Below the pieces are notes generated by a model. The model was not told where the DNA came from. It did not search any database and worked only from the letters and a program-made list of their open reading frames with translations. A stretch of 64,000 nt of DNA from Longispora albida DSM 44784 (GTDB lineage Bacteria; Actinomycetota; Actinomycetes; Mycobacteriales; Micromonosporaceae). Shown here piece after piece: positions 22,772 to 32,300 of the stretch. Positions within the stretch are counted from its first letter, which is position 1, and every line of letters begins with the position of its first letter. A program made the translations under genes and the position numbers. The stretch lies in the NCBI RefSeq assembly GCF_000379825.1, contig NZ_KB903814.1:791536-855535 (forward strand), written 5' to 3'.

Positions 22772-25700
22772 CTAGGACAGCACCAGAGCCGGATGGCCCT
22801 TCAGGTAACCGGTGAGGTCGTCGCTGGCCACGGCCCGGAACAGCTCGACGGCCTCCGGGTTGAGGGCCTCGCCGAGGTAACCACTCTGGTCCCGGACGGA
22901 GTGGCCCGGTGTCCGGATCAGCGTGATGCGGTCGGGTGATATGCCCCGGAGCGCGAACAGCAGCTCCGCCGGGCTGGTCCGGCCGGTCGTGACGGTCAGG
23001 GACTCACCGGCAGCGCGGAGCATCAGGTCCAGCCGCGCCGGATCCGTGCCGGACCCGGTCACCGCAGCCTTGATGAACTGCTGCTGGTGCCGCTGCCTGG
23101 CGTAGTCGCCGTGCGCGATGGTCTTGCGCTGGCGCAGGTAGTCCAGCGCCGACGGGCCGTCCATCTTCCGGCAGCCCTTCTTGTACACGACTCCGCTGTG
23201 GATGGACTTCGTGTCCTCGTCCACGCACAGCTGGACGCCGTCGACAGCCTTCACGACCTCCATGAACCCGTAGAAGTCGATCAGGGCCGCCGCGTGGAAG
23301 CCGGGCAGGCCGGTCGCCCTGCGGGTCACGTCGGCCAGCAGCCGGCTGCCGCGAGCCCGGTCCTGCTCACCGCCGGCCCCGTAGGCGAAGGAGGCGTTGA
23401 TCCGGTCGCGGCCGTGGCCGGGGATGTCGACGAGCAGGTCACGGGGCAGGGAGAACAGGTACGCCCGGTCACGGCTCGCCGGGACGTGCACGATCATGAT
23501 GGTGTCCGCCCGGATCAGCCCGGCGGCGCCCTTACGCCAGTCCACCCCGACGAGCAGCATGTTCAGCGGGCCGCTGTTGTCGTCCAGCAGCGCCGGGCCG
23601 AGCAGGTCCGCCTGCTGCACGCGGGCGGCGTACCGGTCGGTGACGACCTTGCCTGCCACCAGAGCGCCGCCGCTGGCCAGCATCAGCAGCACACCAGCCC
23701 ACACCGTCAGTCGTGCCCACAGCGGATCTCGGTATTTGCGCCGGATCTGCTGGTCGAGCATCTGGCGGCGCATCGCGACCGGCCGCTCGCCGTCCGGGGT
23801 GACAGCAGCCGACGTCAGCGCGGCGGCCTCGCCCGTCCTTGCTGGCTGGTGCCAGCCGACCCGCGCGCCGACCAGCGCGGTGACCAGGGACTGGATGACG
23901 ACCAGGTAGATGAGCTGACGGTAGACGACCTGCTGGAGCAGCAGCGACCACAGTGGACCGGCGCGCTCGCGGTCCAGCCGGAAGGCGTACGCCGCCACGC
24001 CGAGCTGGCACGCGTGCAGCCCCAGCCACAGAGCCGCCACCCAGGTGACCGGCTGGAACAGCAGCGCGTACACCATGTACACGTCGACGAGCGGGGCGAG
24101 CATCGGCTGGAGGATCTGGAAGAGCATCAGGTACCCGAGGCCGCGCCGGCCCAGCTTGCCGCCCGCGCCCAGCTCCCTCACCGCCGAGCGGTGCTTCCAC
24201 ATCGCCTGCATGGTGCCGAAGCACCACCGGTACCGCTGGCGCCACAGCCCGCCCCACGTGCTCGGGGCCTCGGTCCAGGCGCAGGCCCGGTCGGCGTAGA
24301 CGATCTTCCATCCGGCCCGGCACACCGCCATCGTCAGGTCGGTGTCCTCGGCGAGGGTGGCGGTGCTGACCCCGCCGGCCCCGGCCAGCGCCGCCCGGCG
24401 GAAGGCACCCAGCGCGCCCGGCACGGTCGGCATGCACTCGGCGACCTCGAAGACCCGCCGGTCGAGGTTGAAGGCGATCACGTACTCCAGGTGCTGCCAG
24501 CGGCCGAGCAGCCCGGAACGGTTGGCCACCTTCGCGTTGCCGGCCACCGCGCCGACCTTCGGGTCACGGAACGGCTGGACGAGCAGCGCCAGGGTGTCCT
24601 GCTCGATGATCGTGTCGCCGTCGATCAGCACGATCAGGTCGTTGCTGGCGTGGGCGATGCCGGTGCTCAGGGCCGCGGCCTTGCCGGCGTTGTCCTGCCT
24701 GACCACGACCACCTGCGGCAGTGCCAGGCCGGCCACGATCTTCCCCGTACCGTCCACCGAGCCGTCGTCCACGACCACGATCTCCAGGCCCGGGTACTCC
24801 GTGGCGGTCAGCGACTCCACAGTGGCCGCGATGTTGGCCGCCTCGTTGTGGGCCGGGACGATCACGGTCACCGGCGGCCGGTACCCCTCGTCGGGGTCCG
24901 AGCGCCGTCCCCGCCGCGCGTGCCGCCAGGCCGCACCGCCCTGGATCAGCATCCTGACGCCGGCCAGCACGGTGGCGAGCACCAGCAGTACGAACAGGAT
25001 GTCGGCGACCGCTCCGGCGATGGACCGCACCACCCCGAAGGACGCGCCCCGCGCCCGCGCCTCCCACCCGGCGGCGGCGGGCTCGGGCAGGCTCAGCGCC
25101 TCCGAGACAGTCACCAGCCGGCGGCCCCGGCCGCTCAGCGCGGGGACCAGCGTCCGCAGCGCCGTCACGGTCTGCGCTCGGTCGCCACCGCCGGCGTGCA
25201 TCAGGATGATCGCCCCGGCGTCACCGGGCTGGGCTGCGGCCGTGACGATCGCGTCCGGCCCGGGCAGCGACCAGTCCCGGGTGTCCAGGTCGGCCAGCAC
25301 CGTCCGGTACCCGGCCCGCCCGGCCGTGCCGATCAGCCTGGCGTCGGCACCGGCCGGCGTCGAGGAGTATGGCGGGCGGAAGAGGGTGACGTCCCGGCCG
25401 GTCGCGCTGGCCACCGCGTCACGGGTCAGCTCCAGCTCGGCCCTGGCCCGCCAGGCCGGTACCGCGCCCAGGTCGGCGTGGGTGTAGGAGTGCAGGCCGA
25501 GCTCGTGGCCCTCGTCCACGATCCGGCGGGCCAGCTCGGGGTGCTCGGCCACCCGCGCGCCGACCACGAAGAACGTGGCCTTCACGTTGAGCTTCCTGAG
25601 CTGGTCCAGGATCCTCGGCGTCCAGACCGGGTCCGGCCCGTCGTCGAAGGTGAGCGCCGAGACCTGGTCCGGCAGCCGCCGCGCGGTACCGTCCGGCTCG

Positions 25701-25879
25701 ATCACCGGCCCGGTGAACGCCCGGGTCCGGTTACCGGCCGTCACCTGGCCCGGGCGGACCGTGCCGCCGGAGCCAGCGGCCGTGAACCCGTCGACGGCCA
25801 GTGCGGCCAGCACACCGGTCAGGCCGAGCAGGAACAGGAGCCAGTGGGTACGGGAAAGGCTTCGATGCTTGACGATCAC
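22772..25879 (-). CDS. Triple-fusion protein: polysaccharide deacetylase, GT2 glycosyltransferase, LytR-CpsA-Psr
   Basis: The 1035-residue membrane protein joins three enzymes. After an N-terminal membrane segment, residues about 70-270 form a NodB-type deacetylase (TFDDGPD, HSYTH metal site, RPPYSS). Residues about 335-640 form a processive GT2 synthase (VIVPAHNE, DDGSVDGT, DGDT, QRYRW) with membrane helices on both sides. After another membrane segment near 745, residues about 760-1000 form an LCP domain (RADTIM, SLPRDLLV, INASF). It could make, deacetylate and attach a cell-wall glycan. The GTG start overlaps the stop of a 47-residue upstream protein (GTGA). Confidence 0.9.
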   Translation of the reverse strand: MIVKHRSLSRTHWLLFLLGLTGVLAALAVDGFTAAGSGGTVRPGQVTAGNRTRAFTGPVIEPDGTARRLPDQVSALTFDDGPDPVWTPRILDQLRKLNVKATFFVVGARVAEHPELARRIVDEGHELGLHSYTHADLGAVPAWRARAELELTRDAVASATGRDVTLFRPPYSSTPAGADARLIGTAGRAGYRTVLADLDTRDWSLPGPDAIVTAAAQPGDAGAIILMHAGGGDRAQTVTALRTLVPALSGRGRRLVTVSEALSLPEPAAAGWEARARGASFGVVRSIAGAVADILFVLLVLATVLAGVRMLIQGGAAWRHARRGRRSDPDEGYRPPVTVIVPAHNEAANIAATVESLTATEYPGLEIVVVDDGSVDGTGKIVAGLALPQVVVVRQDNAGKAAALSTGIAHASNDLIVLIDGDTIIEQDTLALLVQPFRDPKVGAVAGNAKVANRSGLLGRWQHLEYVIAFNLDRRVFEVAECMPTVPGALGAFRRAALAGAGGVSTATLAEDTDLTMAVCRAGWKIVYADRACAWTEAPSTWGGLWRQRYRWCFGTMQAMWKHRSAVRELGAGGKLGRRGLGYLMLFQILQPMLAPLVDVYMVYALLFQPVTWVAALWLGLHACQLGVAAYAFRLDRERAGPLWSLLLQQVVYRQLIYLVVIQSLVTALVGARVGWHQPARTGEAAALTSAAVTPDGERPVAMRRQMLDQQIRRKYRDPLWARLTVWAGVLLMLASGGALVAGKVVTDRYAARVQQADLLGPALLDDNSGPLNMLLVGVDWRKGAAGLIRADTIMIVHVPASRDRAYLFSLPRDLLVDIPGHGRDRINASFAYGAGGEQDRARGSRLLADVTRRATGLPGFHAAALIDFYGFMEVVKAVDGVQLCVDEDTKSIHSGVVYKKGCRKMDGPSALDYLRQRKTIAHGDYARQRHQQQFIKAAVTGSGTDPARLDLMLRAAGESLTVTTGRTSPAELLFALRGISPDRITLIRTPGHSVRDQSGYLGEALNPEAVELFRAVASDDLTGYLKGHPALVLS

Positions 25880-26019
25880 CGGGCGGCGGCCAGCGCGGAC
25901 GCCACATTCACCGCGACGAGCCCCAGCCAGGCGAGCAGGGCCAGGGCGAGCCCCGTCCCGGCCCGGGCAGCGAGCCTGCGCCGCCGTCCGGAGTGGTCAG
26001 CGAAAACCTGCCTTGTCAT
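25876..26019 (-). CDS. Small single-pass membrane protein coupled to the triple-fusion gene
   Basis: This 47-residue frame begins with ATG at 26019. It reads as a basic head (MTRQVFADHSGRRRRLAAR) followed by one hydrophobic helix (GLALALLAWLGLVAVNVASA) and ends RAAAR-like before TGA. The stop overlaps the GTG of the downstream deacetylase-glycosyltransferase-LCP gene as GTGA, which implies translational coupling. The positive-inside head predicts a cytoplasmic N-terminus. It may assist membrane assembly of the synthase or act as an accessory subunit; no homolog is recognised. No strong ribosome site precedes it. Confidence 0.65.
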   Translation of the reverse strand: MTRQVFADHSGRRRRLAARAGTGLALALLAWLGLVAVNVASALAAAR

Positions 26020-26191
26020 CCGTGAACGCCCCCGTGTCCCGCGCCGTCATCCCCGCTTGCAGGAGCAGCAGCGTAACTGGGCGGAAGTGGCCCTCACCAG
26101 GGGGTTTGATGAGAGGAAACCCACTGCAACATTTGGCGCGGCTGCCTGACCAGCGGTCCGGGGTGGACAGTCAGGAAGCCGTCACGGACAG

Positions 26192-26782
26192 TCATGTACT
26201 CGTCAGCCACACAGCCCCCGCCACAGCCCCGCCGAGCAGGGTGCCCGCCACGACCTGCGCCACGGTGTGGTCCTTGAGCCTGACGCGCGACCAGCCGACC
26301 AGGGCGACCATCGGGAGAGAGACCAGCAGGACCGGCCCGAACAGCGCTACGGCCACTGCCGCCGAGCCGGCAGCCACCGAGGCGTGCCCGGACAGCTTCC
26401 ACCGCAGTAGGGCGTTGACCGCGCCGGCGGAGGCCAGCACGGCCAGCATCACGTACGCCATCGCCAGGGTCTGCCGGGGCGCCCCGAGCCAGATCAGCAC
26501 CCCGACCCCGGCCACGACCGAGAGCACGCCCCACACCAGCGGACCCCGGCGCTCCTCCACGGCCCCCATGTGGTGCCCGGAGGTGATCCGGCCGGTCGCC
26601 ATGAACAACCGGATCACGCCGTACGGGACCACGCACGAGAAGAGCAGCGTCAGCAACCCCCAGCCGAGGCCCGCCAGGAGGGTCGGGCCTGCGTGCAGCC
26701 CCACGGCCAGCGGCATCACGGCGGCCAGCACGGCCGGGGCCAGGATCTCGGTGACGAGACGGGCGGCGCGCTCACTGGTCAC
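26192..26782 (-). CDS. PAP2-type phosphatase membrane protein
   Basis: The protein of about 196 residues has six hydrophobic segments and the end of a PAP2 signature: WKLSGHAS with the catalytic His, then WSRVRLKDHTVAQV with the second His. The first KxxxxxRP motif is not obvious. Family members remove phosphate from lipid carriers such as undecaprenyl pyrophosphate. GTG 26782 has GAGGAG ten bases upstream; GTG 26800 is an alternative. It is transcribed toward the cell-wall triple-fusion gene. Confidence 0.8.
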   Translation of the reverse strand: MTSERAARLVTEILAPAVLAAVMPLAVGLHAGPTLLAGLGWGLLTLLFSCVVPYGVIRLFMATGRITSGHHMGAVEERRGPLVWGVLSVVAGVGVLIWLGAPRQTLAMAYVMLAVLASAGAVNALLRWKLSGHASVAAGSAAVAVALFGPVLLVSLPMVALVGWSRVRLKDHTVAQVVAGTLLGGAVAGAVWLTST

Positions 26783-26821
26783 GGTACTGGGGCTCCTCAC
26801 GGCAGGCGAACCCGCGGAACG

Positions 26822-27271
26822 CTACCGGGCGGAGGTCACCGCCGCGCCCCCAGGTACCGCAGCGGCCCCGGGCGCCCGCCGGGCGGCGACCAGCAGCGCG
26901 GCGGGGATGAGCCCGAGCGGGAACCCGGACGGCACCAGGACGACCGCGCCGAGCGTGACCCAGGCCCCGAGGACCCAGCCCGTGTACCCGGGCATGGCCA
27001 CCCCGGCCTTCGCCAGCCGGGCGATCAGCAGGCCGAGGACGAGGAGCGGGACGCCGAAGCTGCCGAGGAATCCCCAGAAGTTCAGCAGTGTCTCCTGGTT
27101 GGCCACGTCCTCCACGTTGGAGACTCCGCGCAGGTCACCGCCGAGCCAGTTGTCCCAGAAGGCCGTGGTGCGGATACCGAAGACGAGCATGTGGACGGCG
27201 GAGATCACGACGAGCAGCCGGCCGGCCCACAGCGAGAGGCGCTGGGCGGCGGGGGTGGCGAATCCGGGCAT
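26822..27271 (-). CDS. DUF6463-like four-helix membrane protein
   Basis: The 149-residue protein begins at an ATG with GGAGG five bases upstream. It has four membrane helices (AGRLLVVISAVHMLVFG, FWGFLGSFGVPLLVLGLLIA, GYTGWVLGAWVTLGAVVLV and a last helix). It resembles small actinobacterial membrane proteins annotated DUF6463, function unknown. It is divergent from a TetR regulator gene with a dyad in between, so it is the probable target of that regulator. Confidence 0.75.
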   Translation of the reverse strand: MPGFATPAAQRLSLWAGRLLVVISAVHMLVFGIRTTAFWDNWLGGDLRGVSNVEDVANQETLLNFWGFLGSFGVPLLVLGLLIARLAKAGVAMPGYTGWVLGAWVTLGAVVLVPSGFPLGLIPAALLVAARRAPGAAAVPGGAAVTSAR

Positions 27272-27312
27272 GACTGTCCTCCGGGAGTTCGGATGGTTCG
27301 TGATTACGAGAC

Positions 27313-27344
27313 GTTGAGTTCCGGAACTTATGGTTCCGTATACT
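27313..27344 (+). promoter_or_regulatory. TetR promoter with overlapping operator dyads
   Basis: TTGAGT (27314-27319) and TATACT (27339-27344) form a promoter with a 19-base spacer. The -10 lies six bases before the tetR ATG, so the transcript is leaderless. AGTTCCGGAACT (27317-27328) is a perfect palindrome, and GGAAC-N5-GTTCC (27323-27337) overlaps it. Both overlap the promoter, as expected for autorepression. Confidence 0.65.
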
Positions 27345-27350
27345 GCTCCC

Positions 27351-27926
27351 ATGGGCAGCGGAAAGCAACCTCCAGGGCGGCCGAGGGACAGTCGGGTGGA
27401 TCACACCATCGCGGCGGCGGTCCGCGAGCTGATCGTCGAGACCGGCTACTCAGGACTGACGATGGACGCCGTCGCGGCCAGGGCCGGCGTCGGCAAGGCC
27501 GCGATCTACCGCAGGCACAGCTCGAAGGCCTCGCTGGTCTTCGCGAGCCTCCTCCACGGCGCGACCCCCCAGCCACTCCCCCGGACGGGCACGCTGCGCG
27601 GCGACCTCACCGCGCTGGCGGAGACGATCGTGGGCGACATCGCCAATCCCCTGGCCATGGCCGCCGCACCCGGCCTGATGGCAGATCTGGCCGAGCAGCC
27701 CGAGGTGGCCGAGCTGTTCCGGCAGACGTTCTTCGCCGGCGAGCAGGCCGAGATCGAGGGCATCCTGAGCCGCCACGGCGTCACGGCCGACGCCGAGCTG
27801 CTGCACGCGCAGATGCTCGGCACGGCCTTCGCCTGGCTGTACCTGCTCCGCAAGCCCCTCACCCCGGGCCTGCCCGGCCACATCGTCGCCAGCGCCCTGG
27901 CGAGCCTCGGCCAGCCGGAAAACTAG
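27351..27926 (+). CDS. TetR-family transcriptional regulator
   Basis: The 191-residue protein has the TetR N-terminal DNA-binding domain: GYSGLTMDAVAARAGVGKAAIYRRHSSK with the typical helix-turn-helix and Tyr. The C-terminal ligand-binding region is of the TetR_C_11-like type (GDLTALAETIVGD). It is divergent from the four-helix membrane protein gene and probably represses it as well as itself through the overlapping dyads at 27317-27337. The ligand is unknown. The VOC-family gene follows after 36 bases. Confidence 0.93.
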   Translation: MGSGKQPPGRPRDSRVDHTIAAAVRELIVETGYSGLTMDAVAARAGVGKAAIYRRHSSKASLVFASLLHGATPQPLPRTGTLRGDLTALAETIVGDIANPLAMAAAPGLMADLAEQPEVAELFRQTFFAGEQAEIEGILSRHGVTADAELLHAQMLGTAFAWLYLLRKPLTPGLPGHIVASALASLGQPEN

Positions 27927-27950
27927 GGACCCGACCGGCGGGCCATGTCC

Positions 27951-27956
27951 TATGGT
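27951..27956 (+). promoter_or_regulatory. -10 element TATGGT for leaderless VOC gene
   Basis: The hexamer is six bases before the ATG at 27963. It lies after the tetR stop, so the gene has its own promoter. Confidence 0.55.
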
Positions 27957-27962
27957 GGCCCG

Positions 27963-28397
27963 ATGTCAAAGATCATCAAATTCCAGGTCACCTTCGACTG
28001 CGCGAGCCCCGTCCGCGTCGGGCTCTTCTGGTGCGAGGTGCTGGGGTACGTGCCGGTGAAGGCCCCCGAGGGCTTCGCCACCTGGGAGGACTTCGATCGC
28101 TCGCTGCCAGGGGACAAGCAGGGTTCGTGGTTCGCGTGTGTCGACCCGACGGGCGTCGGCTCGCGGCTGTACTTCCAGCGCGTACCCGAGGGCAAGGTCG
28201 TCAAGAACCGGGTGCACCTCGACGTCCGGACCGGCGCCGGCCTCGTCGGCCAGGAACGCCTCGACGTTCTCGAAGCCGAGTGCGCCCGGCTCGAAGCGCT
28301 CGGCGCTGTACGCGGCCAGCTCCTGCTCGCCGACGAGGTGAACGAGTCCTGCCAGCTCATGCAGGACGTCGAGGGCAACGAGTTCTGCCTCGACTAG
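27963..28397 (+). CDS. VOC-family (glyoxalase-like) protein
   Basis: The 144-residue protein has the beta-alpha-beta-beta-beta repeat of the vicinal oxygen chelate fold: FQVTFDCASPVRVGLFWCEVLGY at the start and RVHLDVR, then MQDVEGNEFCLD at the end. Family members bind a metal or sequester small molecules such as bleomycin; the metal-site residues are only partly kept, so enzyme function is uncertain. The stop codon overlaps that of the convergent kinase-like gene. Confidence 0.87.
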   Translation: MSKIIKFQVTFDCASPVRVGLFWCEVLGYVPVKAPEGFATWEDFDRSLPGDKQGSWFACVDPTGVGSRLYFQRVPEGKVVKNRVHLDVRTGAGLVGQERLDVLEAECARLEALGAVRGQLLLADEVNESCQLMQDVEGNEFCLD

Positions 28398-29212
28398 GAA
28401 CCCTCACAGGCACCCAGCCACGCGTCGTTCAGCTCGGTGACGCTGGCGTACCGCCCGGCCGGGTCGGCAGCCGTCGCCCTGGCCACCACGTCGAGCTGCG
28501 CCTGCGTGCCGCGCCAGGCCAGCTCGTCGTCCCCGGCGTCGAGCAGCAGCCTGATCGTCCGCCCGAGGTTGTACACGGTGGTCCGGATGTCGATCACCGA
28601 CCCCGGGCGGAACGGGTACTCCTCCGGCGACATGTACCGCACCGAGCCCGGCAGCTGCCCGGCCGGCTCGAACGGGCCCGGCCGGTACTCGTCGAGGTCG
28701 CACAGCGCCATCGCCCCGGTACCGAAGTCGTAGAGCATGCAGCCGTCGTAGAGGTCCACGGCGACCAGCCCGGCCCGCTCGACGGCCAGGTGCGCGCCGA
28801 GAATCGCGGCGAGCGCCCGCTCGACGTCCGGTACCGGGCGCTGGCGGAAGCGGGCCATCGCGCTGGCCGGGTCGCGGCGGTCCACTGTGCGCGGCACGGT
28901 GGAGTGGTAGAGCACCTCGCCCGCCCGCCACGGGTACACCAGGGCCAGCGACCCCGCCACGCTGATCGCGTGCCGGATCGGGATGATCGCCGGGTGCTGG
29001 ACCATCGCGTGGAAGGCGACGGCCCGGCGCAGTGAGTCCTCGGCGCGCGCCTCACGGGCGGTCTTCACGAACCAGCGTTCCGTGCCGATTTCCACGCCGT
29101 ACGCGACGCACCCCGAGTCCTGCTGGTCGAACACGCGGAACACTTCCCCCACCCTGCTCAGATACGCGGCGAGATCGTCAAGTGCGGCGATATCAAGCAG
29201 CGGGTGCGACAT
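28394..29212 (-). CDS. Atypical serine/threonine protein kinase-like protein
   Basis: From ATG 29212 (AGGA eight bases upstream; ATG 29248 is an alternative) the protein has 272 residues. The N-lobe Lys is in WFVKTAREA. The catalytic loop is VAVDLYDGCMLYDFG, where the Asp is kept but the HRD His-Arg is replaced, and the metal-binding region is CDLDEYRPGPF. A later SPEEYPFRPGS resembles the activation segment end. It is a divergent kinase of the type common in actinomycetes and may phosphorylate a small molecule instead of proteins. It is divergent from the PKS-NRPS gene, sharing about 120 bases of promoter DNA. Confidence 0.8.
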   Translation of the reverse strand: MSHPLLDIAALDDLAAYLSRVGEVFRVFDQQDSGCVAYGVEIGTERWFVKTAREARAEDSLRRAVAFHAMVQHPAIIPIRHAISVAGSLALVYPWRAGEVLYHSTVPRTVDRRDPASAMARFRQRPVPDVERALAAILGAHLAVERAGLVAVDLYDGCMLYDFGTGAMALCDLDEYRPGPFEPAGQLPGSVRYMSPEEYPFRPGSVIDIRTTVYNLGRTIRLLLDAGDDELAWRGTQAQLDVVARATAADPAGRYASVTELNDAWLGACEGS

Positions 29213-29320
29213 ATCCAGCATCCTGCCAGGTTCACTGTCCGTGAGCATATGGGGCCACTGAGAGACCACTGTGGAATCCCTAGTAGAGGGTCGACCGGCG
29301 GGAATGTCGTACCCATTGGC

Positions 29321-29326
29321 TAGCAT
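29321..29326 (+). promoter_or_regulatory. -10 element TAGCAT for leaderless PKS-NRPS gene
   Basis: The hexamer lies seven bases before ATG 29334 and decides that start; an in-frame GTG at 29271 lies upstream of the promoter, inside a CCACTGTGG palindrome. Confidence 0.6.
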
Positions 29327-29333
29327 CGGCCTC

Positions 29334-32300
29334 ATGATCGCAGCTGTCAGTCACGGTCCGGCCCTGCCCGCCGACTCCGGCCTGCCCAGCACGCTGCCCG
29401 AGGCGCTGGCCACGGCCGCGGCACAGCACCCGGCACACGGCGTGCTCTGCGCGGGCCAGGCCCGCGATCTCCTCACCTACCCAGAGCTGCTGAGCAGGGC
29501 GGCCGAGGTGGCTGGCGGGCTGCGCGCGATGGGCGTCGCACCCGGCGATCCGGTCCTGGTCGAGGCCGCGGCGACCCGCGACTTCCTCACGGCTTTCTGG
29601 GGCTGCGTCCTGGCCGGCGCACTGCCAGCGCCGGTCACCGGCCAGATCCAGCAGGCTGCGGCTTCCGCTCTCGGCAACCCCCTCTTCCTCGGCACCGGCG
29701 GGGTGGACGTCGCCCGGCTGACCGGCCCGGCCCTCGCGCCCCACCGGCCGCAGCCCGGCGACGTGGCGCTGCTCCAGCTCAGCTCCGGCAGCACCTCCGG
29801 CACCCCGAAGATCATCCCGATCACCCACCGGGGCCTGCACGAGCTGGCGATCGGCGCGCGGGCCGGCCTGGGCATCTCGGCGGCCAGCCTCCTGCACAAC
29901 TGGCTCCCGCTCGACCACTCCGGCGGTTTCCTGCTGTACCACGTGACCCCCGTCTGGCTGGGCGCATCCAACATCCACACCCCGACAGCGTGGATCCTGG
30001 AGGAGCCGGGCCGGTGGCCTGGCCTGCTCGCCCAGGAGGGGGTGACGCACAGCTGGGCACCCAACTTCGGGTACCAGCTCACGGCGCAGGCCATCGGCGG
30101 CCGCCGGTGGGATCTGTCCAGGGTGGAGTCGCTGGCTTCCGGCGGCGAGCAGATCACGCTCCGCGCCGTGGAGGACTTCCTGGCGGCGACCGCACCGTCC
30201 GGCCTGGATCCCCGGGTCCTGATCTCCGCATGGGGCATGGCGGAGACCGCGACCGGCATCTGCTTCGCCCGCCTGTCCGACCCAGGCGTCCTGCACCGCG
30301 TGCGCGGCGAGAGCCTCGCCGGCGAGCTGGAGCCGGCCGCCGAGGACGACCCTGACCAGCGCGTCTTCTTCAGCGTCGGGCGCCCTTCTCCCGGCGCGTC
30401 GTTCCGGATCACGGGGGATGAGGGCGGGGTGCTACCCGAGCTGCACATCGGCCACCTCCAGGTCCGCTCGGCGCGGATCACCTCCGGCTACTGGGGCGAT
30501 CCGGTGTCGACGGCGGCGGTGTTCACGGCCGACGGCTGGTTCGACACGGGCGACCTTGCCTTCATGTCCGGCGGCCAGATCACGATCACCGGCCGGAGCA
30601 AGGACGTCATCATCCTCAACGGCGGCAACCACTACTGCCACGAGATCGAGGCCGCGGCCGGCGGCGGGCTGGTCGCGGCTGTCGGGGTCCCCGACCAGGC
30701 AACCGGCACGGAGGAGCTGGTCATCTGCCACGTCCCCCGGGCTGGCGAGACGGCTGAGGCCGCCGGGCAGCGGATCCGCGCGCAGGTGCACGACCGGCTC
30801 CAGCTCACCGTCGCCCGGGTCGTCGCGATGACCGAGGCTGAGTTCCCCCGGACCAGCAGCGGCAAGATCCAGCGCGGGAAGCTCCGCGACTGGCTTCTTT
30901 CAGAGTCCACATTGGATTCCGTACCGGGAGGCGCGACCACCCAGTTGCCGGCCGTCGCCGTGGAGGCGGCGCCAGCCCCGCCGGCGGGTACCACGCGCCT
31001 GTCGGCCAGCGCGGCCCGGAGCCTGATCCTCGCCGCTCTCGGCCGGCCGGCCGATCCGGACACGCCGTTCCACGAGCTGGGGCTGGGCTCGATCCAGCTC
31101 ATCCAGCTCCGCGCCGAGCTGAGCGCCCGGCTGGGCTGGGAGGTGCCGCAGACGGCCTTCTTCGCGTACCCGACCGTCAGCGCGCTCGCCGCCCACCTCA
31201 GTTCCGGCCAGCCGGAGGGGGTGGCTGCGTCCGGTGCGGGCGGGGAGGCCGAGCCCGCCGACCGGCGGGTCGCGATCATCGGGATGGCCGCCCGGTTCCC
31301 CGGCGCGGAGGATCCTGAGGAGTTCTGGGCAGCGCTGCTGGCCGGGAAGGACAGCGTCCAGCGCTTCGCCGGCCTGCCAGAGCACCTGGTCCCGGTCACG
31401 GGGGCGCTCGCAGACATCGAGGGCTTCGACGCCGGCCTGTTCGGGATCGGCGAGCGCGAGGCCGAGCTGCTCGACCCGCAGCACCGCCTGTTCCTTGAGG
31501 TGTGCCACGGCGCGCTGGAGAACGGCGGGTACGGCGTTCAGCCGCCCGGCGCCCGCATCGGCCTGTACGCGGGCAGCGGCATGAACCTCTACACCGGACA
31601 GACCCACTCCCGGCGGCTCGGCGAGCCCGGCGACCCGGTGACCGCGATCCAGGCGGCGATCGGCAGCCAGCCGGACTTCCTCCCGTCCCGCGTCGCGTAC
31701 CGGCTCGGGCTGACCGGCCCGGCCGTCGCCGTGCAGACCGCGTGCTCGACCTCGCTCGTCGCGGTGCACCTCGCCGTGCAGGCCCTGCTGTCCGGTGACG
31801 CCGACCTGGCGCTGGCCGGGGCCGCCGCGGTGCACGTTCCGCAGGTCACCGGGTACGAATGGGCGGAGGGCTCGATGCTGTCCCCGACCGGGGAGATCCG
31901 GCCCTTCGACGCGGCGGCTGACGGGGTCGTCGGCGGTAACGGGGTCGCCGCTGTCCTGCTCAAGCCGTACGCGAGAGCCCTGGCGGACGGCGACACCATT
32001 CACGGCGTGATCCTCGGTTCGGCGATCAACAACGACGGGGCCGCGAAGGCCGGGTTCACCGCGCCGAGCGTCGGCGGCCAGGCCGACGTGATCCGCCGGG
32101 CGCTGCGCACGGCCGGGGTGTCGCCCGGCACCATCGGGTACGTCGAGGCGCACGGCACCGGTACGGCGCTCGGCGACCCGATCGAGTTCGCCGCGCTCAC
32201 CGAGGTCTACGAGCGTCCGCCGGGCGGCCGGATCGTGCTGGGCTCGGTGAAGGCCAACATCGGGCACCTGGACAGCTGCGCCGGGATGGCCGGGCTGATC

